Part shown: positions 6,705 to 8,204 of the stretch, one piece after another
How the letters are laid out: the number at the start of each line of letters is the position of its first letter
Position numbering within the stretch: the stretch's first letter is position 1
Assembly: GCA_016934775.1 (NCBI GenBank)
Contig: JAFGSP010000071.1
Coordinates: 1 to 8,204, forward strand
Reading direction: 5' to 3'
Length of the DNA: 8,204 nucleotides
Origin: Candidatus Woesearchaeota archaeon
Lineage (GTDB): Archaea; Nanobdellota; Nanobdellia; Woesearchaeales; GW2011-AR15
The notes under the pieces: model-generated
Database searches by the model: none
Seen by the model: only the letters and a program-made list of their open reading frames with translations
Told to the model about the DNA's origin: nothing
Made by a program: the position numbers and the translations under genes

Positions 6705-7121
6705 TCAAATTTCTGGTTTAATATGCTTAAACGGAAGTCTATCCGCAATCTTCAATATGCCTATAGTCAGGACAACAGAAACGCAGGCCGTAGTTCCGAG
6801 GCCGCCGCCAAACCCTGCAAACATCTTGCTGGCATTCAGATAAAAAAAGGAAAAAACCAATCCTGCAAATCCAGCCCAGAGAATGTTCGGAATCCTGTTT
6901 TCAGAGCTCATCCCTACGAATGATGCTCCAATAAATATGAGCGGGGCATTTCCCGAAATGGCCTGCGGGAAATATGAATGGAATACATAGAAAAATATTC
7001 CGACAACCAATGAGGGGAGTGCCGATGCTTTTACAGGTCCCATCTTGTAGTCAAGGCTTAGTGTATATGTCAAAGCAGCAGCTAAAACGCCTATTCCTAC
7101 TAGCATTAATCGGGTTATCAT
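6705..7121 (-). CDS. Small integral membrane protein, paralogue of the adjacent gene
   Basis: A 138-residue hydrophobic protein of unknown function, with about four or five membrane segments (roughly 5-22, 31-50, 60-72, 78-95, 107-125) and a basic tail ending KHIKPEI. It aligns along its whole length with residues 75-190 of the protein encoded just upstream: both carry a GPV turn, FVGM followed by Ser and then Pro-Asn, a GL pair, and a GxGGxLGTxA segment (GFGGGLGTTA at 103-112) followed by SVV and Thr. The genes therefore arose by duplication. Its ATG overlaps the upstream stop (ATGA), so the pair is translationally coupled and may form a heteromer. I do not recognise the family. pflB lies 83 nt downstream, which makes a transport role in the same fermentation conceivable but unproven. 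Confidence 0.85.
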   Translation of the reverse strand: MITRLMLVGIGVLAAALTYTLSLDYKMGPVKASALPSLVVGIFFYVFHSYFPQAISGNAPLIFIGASFVGMSSENRIPNILWAGFAGLVFSFFYLNASKMFAGFGGGLGTTACVSVVLTIGILKIADRLPFKHIKPEI

Positions 7122-7702
7122 AATATCATCCCCAGGCCTATCTTTATAAGTACAGTCACCACAACACTGCTGAATGCGATTGTTCCCAGTTTTCCGCCGA
7201 CACCTGAGTATGCGTCATGGGATAAGTAATACAATACACCTGCAATAAGTCCGGACACAGAAACAAAAATCAAGTTCGGAAGCACAAAAGGAGAGGCCAT
7301 GCCGACAAAAGCCCCGCAATAGGCAGCAGGAGGCAGGTCAAGCGCAGTCTTATGGAAATGGCACAGGTAGTAGGCTGCCATCCCGGTTAAGCCTGCCCCG
7401 ATAACCGGCCCAAACTCAAGATTGACGCTGATGAAATAAGTAGCAACAGCGCCCAATGCACATGCGATTATAGCAGTATAATGCTCAAGAAAACCATATA
7501 ACCTATGGACTTTTATCTTGTGTATATTAACAAATCCTATTGATATGACTATGCCTGTCAGCACTGCGGCAACAATCATGATGGCTAAGTGGGCCTTTTC
7601 ATAGAATATCATGCCTGCATAGATCACAGCGAATGCGCTCAATACATAGTAGGATAGGACGTCATTAGGGCTGATAATCTTTCTGCCCTTTTCATTGCTC
7701 AT
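7118..7702 (-). CDS. Integral membrane protein, larger paralogue of a tandem pair
   Basis: A 194-residue membrane protein of unknown function. Two N-terminal membrane segments (about 16-33 and 37-58) are followed by a basic loop HKIKVHR (61-67), probably cytoplasmic, and then a core of four or five segments (about 76-93, 97-115, 126-137, 141-160, 172-192). The core, including GPV (98-100), GAFVGMASP (130-138), LPN (141-143) and SGVGGKLGTIA (166-176), is shared with the smaller downstream protein. The conserved glycine-rich GVGGKLGT stretch may be a turn or re-entrant segment; that is inference. Two extra helices leave the orientation of the shared core unchanged, so a pair would be parallel rather than inverted. 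It has its own TATA box about 27 nt upstream and is the first gene of the leftward cluster, divergent from the TRAM gene. Confidence 0.85.
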   Translation of the reverse strand: MSNEKGRKIISPNDVLSYYVLSAFAVIYAGMIFYEKAHLAIMIVAAVLTGIVISIGFVNIHKIKVHRLYGFLEHYTAIIACALGAVATYFISVNLEFGPVIGAGLTGMAAYYLCHFHKTALDLPPAAYCGAFVGMASPFVLPNLIFVSVSGLIAGVLYYLSHDAYSGVGGKLGTIAFSSVVVTVLIKIGLGMIL

Positions 7703-7725
7703 ATAGTATCTTATTTAGCTACTGC

Positions 7726-7733
7726 TATATAAA
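7726..7733 (-). promoter_or_regulatory. TATA box of the membrane-protein pair
   Basis: TTTATATA on the minus strand, centred about 27.5 nt before the ATG at 7702; predicts a leaderless transcript. It lies back to back with the rightward TRAM promoter in the 134-bp divergent region 7703-7836. Confidence 0.6.
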
Positions 7734-7773
7734 TTTTAATGAAATCAGGACAGTGCTAATTTGCTTGATAAGG

Positions 7774-7781
7774 TTTATAAA
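7774..7781 (+). promoter_or_regulatory. TATA box of the TRAM gene
   Basis: TTTATAAA preceded by purine-rich GATAAGG, which resembles a BRE element. Initiation near 7803 gives a leader of about 33 nt ending in a ribosome binding site. A short inverted repeat, TGATAAG (7766-7772) and CTTATCA (7803-7809), flanks the box and the predicted start point. Confidence 0.65.
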
Positions 7782-7827
7782 CTCCTGATGTATTTATTAT
7801 GGCTTATCAGTCTTTTTCGGAAAAGAG

Positions 7828-7832
7828 GGTGA
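7828..7832 (+). promoter_or_regulatory. Ribosome binding site of the TRAM gene
   Basis: GGTGA, the form complementary to the archaeal 16S rRNA 3' end, within GAGGGTGA, 4 nt before the ATG at 7837. It supports that ATG rather than the internal one at codon 4. Confidence 0.7.
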
Positions 7833-7836
7833 AAAA

Positions 7837-8112
7837 ATGAAACAAATGCAGGGTCAGAGGATAGAACGAGATACTTATGCGAACGAGACAAGGAGAGCAG
7901 GCTCGGGCTCGCAGAAAAGGAGCCATGTTACTGGGTTGCAAGTAGGCCAGGAATTTGACGTGGAGATCACAGAGCTCGGTCACAACGGTGACGGCATGGT
8001 CTCTATTGAAGGATATACTGTGTTCATCAGGAACACAGAGACAGGCGACAAGGTCAGGGTAAAGATCAAGAAGGTTAAGGATACAATAGCTTTTGCTGAT
8101 AGGTTGACTTAA
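7837..8112 (+). CDS. TRAM-domain protein, probable RNA binder
   Basis: A 91-residue protein whose residues 36-90 form one TRAM domain, a small beta barrel that binds RNA. The characteristic run is visible: VGQEFDVEITELGHNGDGM (36-54), then a short strand IEGYTVFIRN (57-66), the turn TGDKVRVKI (69-77), and a final strand FADRL (86-90). Stand-alone TRAM proteins of this size are typical of archaea, where some act as RNA chaperones comparable to bacterial cold-shock proteins; the larger RNA methyltransferases and methylthiotransferases that carry TRAM domains are far longer. The first 33 residues are basic, glutamine- and serine-rich and probably unstructured, and may add RNA contacts. Start supported by GGTGA at 7828-7832. 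It is transcribed divergently from the rest of the window, from its own TATA box. Confidence 0.9.
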   Translation: MKQMQGQRIERDTYANETRRAGSGSQKRSHVTGLQVGQEFDVEITELGHNGDGMVSIEGYTVFIRNTETGDKVRVKIKKVKDTIAFADRLT

Positions 8113-8113
8113 A

Positions 8114-8120
8114 TTATATA
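8114..8120 (+). promoter_or_regulatory. Candidate TATA box for the right-edge gene
   Basis: TTATATA directly after the TRAM stop codon. Initiation 24-25 nt downstream would start the RNA near 8141, just before the inverted-repeat element. An alternative box, TTAAAATATA at 8134-8143, would start it near 8164, inside that element. Confidence 0.4.
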
Positions 8121-8143
8121 GTTTGTGTCACAATTAAAATATA

Positions 8144-8202
8144 GGCATTAATGCCAGTTATGATTTTGGTGATGAATCATGAACTGGCAAGAGATTAATG
8201 CC
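8144..8202 (+). promoter_or_regulatory. Nested inverted repeat over the start region of the right-edge gene
   Basis: Inner stem: CCAGTTATGATT (8154-8165) pairs with AATCATGAACTGG (8175-8187), 12 base pairs with only G8181 bulged, closing a 9-nt loop TTGGTGATG that displays the GGTGAT ribosome binding site. The A and U of the start codon are paired and its G is the bulge. Outer stem: GGCATTAAT (8144-8152) pairs with ATTAATGCC (8194-8202). GGCATTAATGCC (8144-8155) is also a perfect 12-bp palindrome, so two alternative pairings or a DNA operator are possible. The repeats are seen directly; the regulatory role is inference. Confidence 0.45.
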
Positions 8203-8204
8203 CA
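8179..8204 (+). CDS. Start of an unidentified gene, cut by window edge
   Basis: ATG at 8179 preceded at 5 nt by GGTGAT (8168-8173), a perfect archaeal ribosome binding site, opens a frame reading MNWQEINA before the window ends. Eight codons are too few to name a family. The upstream TATA-like sequences and the inverted repeat around the start support a real gene. It may be separate from, or read through from, the TRAM gene 66 nt upstream. Confidence 0.5.

Noticed and set aside
7118..7702. FocA/FNT formate channel as identity of the membrane protein
   Set aside because: It is too short, has a parallel duplicated core shared with its neighbour, and lacks FNT motifs I would recognise; only the location beside pflB suggests formate.
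7766..7809. TGATAAG / CTTATCA inverted repeat around the TRAM promoter as an operator
   Set aside because: Seven base pairs in AT-rich DNA with a 30-nt gap is easily chance; noted in the promoter entry but not claimed as a site.
6705..7836. Rho-independent or poly-T terminators, tRNA genes and CRISPR repeats in the intergenic gaps
   Set aside because: No hairpin with a T run in the direction of transcription, no cloverleaf and no spaced repeats were seen here or in the other gaps, all of which are under 140 nt.

Overview
The window looks like chromosomal DNA from an archaeon, probably a fermentative, anaerobic one. The archaeal reading rests on four things seen in the sequence: TATA-type promoter boxes about 27 nt upstream of several start codons, which implies leaderless mRNAs; GGTGA-type ribosome binding sites in front of other genes; a small free-standing TRAM-domain protein; and a type-2 (bacterial/archaeal) PyrF. 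A DPANN-type lineage such as Woesearchaeota is my inference from the mix of fermentation genes and a small membrane-anchored ATPase. It is not proven by this sequence alone.

Layout. Everything from position 1 to 7702 is read leftward (minus strand). In order of transcription from the right these are: a pair of small paralogous membrane proteins (7702-7118 and 7121-6705, overlapping by 4 nt); pyruvate formate-lyase pflB (6621-4402) and its activase pflA (4400-3675, 1 nt apart); a membrane-anchored Zot/HerA-like P-loop ATPase (3615-2800); pyruvate kinase (2732-1368); a Rossmann-fold LOG/TIGR00725 protein (1291-716); and pyrF (753-1, running off the left edge and overlapping the previous gene by 38 nt). 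To the right of a 134-bp divergent promoter region, a TRAM-domain gene (7837-8112) is read rightward. It is followed by a structured leader and the first codons of another gene (8179 onward, cut by the window edge).

How the genes fit together. Pyruvate kinase makes pyruvate and ATP from phosphoenolpyruvate. PflB, once PflA has installed its glycyl radical, splits pyruvate with CoA into acetyl-CoA and formate. Together they form the lower end of an oxygen-sensitive mixed-acid type fermentation. The two membrane proteins lie immediately upstream of pflB, where a formate channel might be expected, but they are not recognisable FocA proteins and their role is unknown. PyrF belongs to pyrimidine synthesis. 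The ATPase, the LOG-family protein and the TRAM protein have no obvious metabolic link to the rest.

Most notable for a second look: the paired unknown membrane proteins beside pflB; the small membrane-anchored ATPase; a nested inverted repeat at 8144-8202 that would put a ribosome binding site in a hairpin loop and most of the start codon in its stem; an 11-bp direct repeat overlapping the presumed pflB promoter; and substitutions in pyruvate kinase and PyrF at positions normally tied to cation use and phosphate binding. No RNA genes, CRISPR arrays or insertion sequences were seen. No stretch longer than 300 bases lacks a gene.
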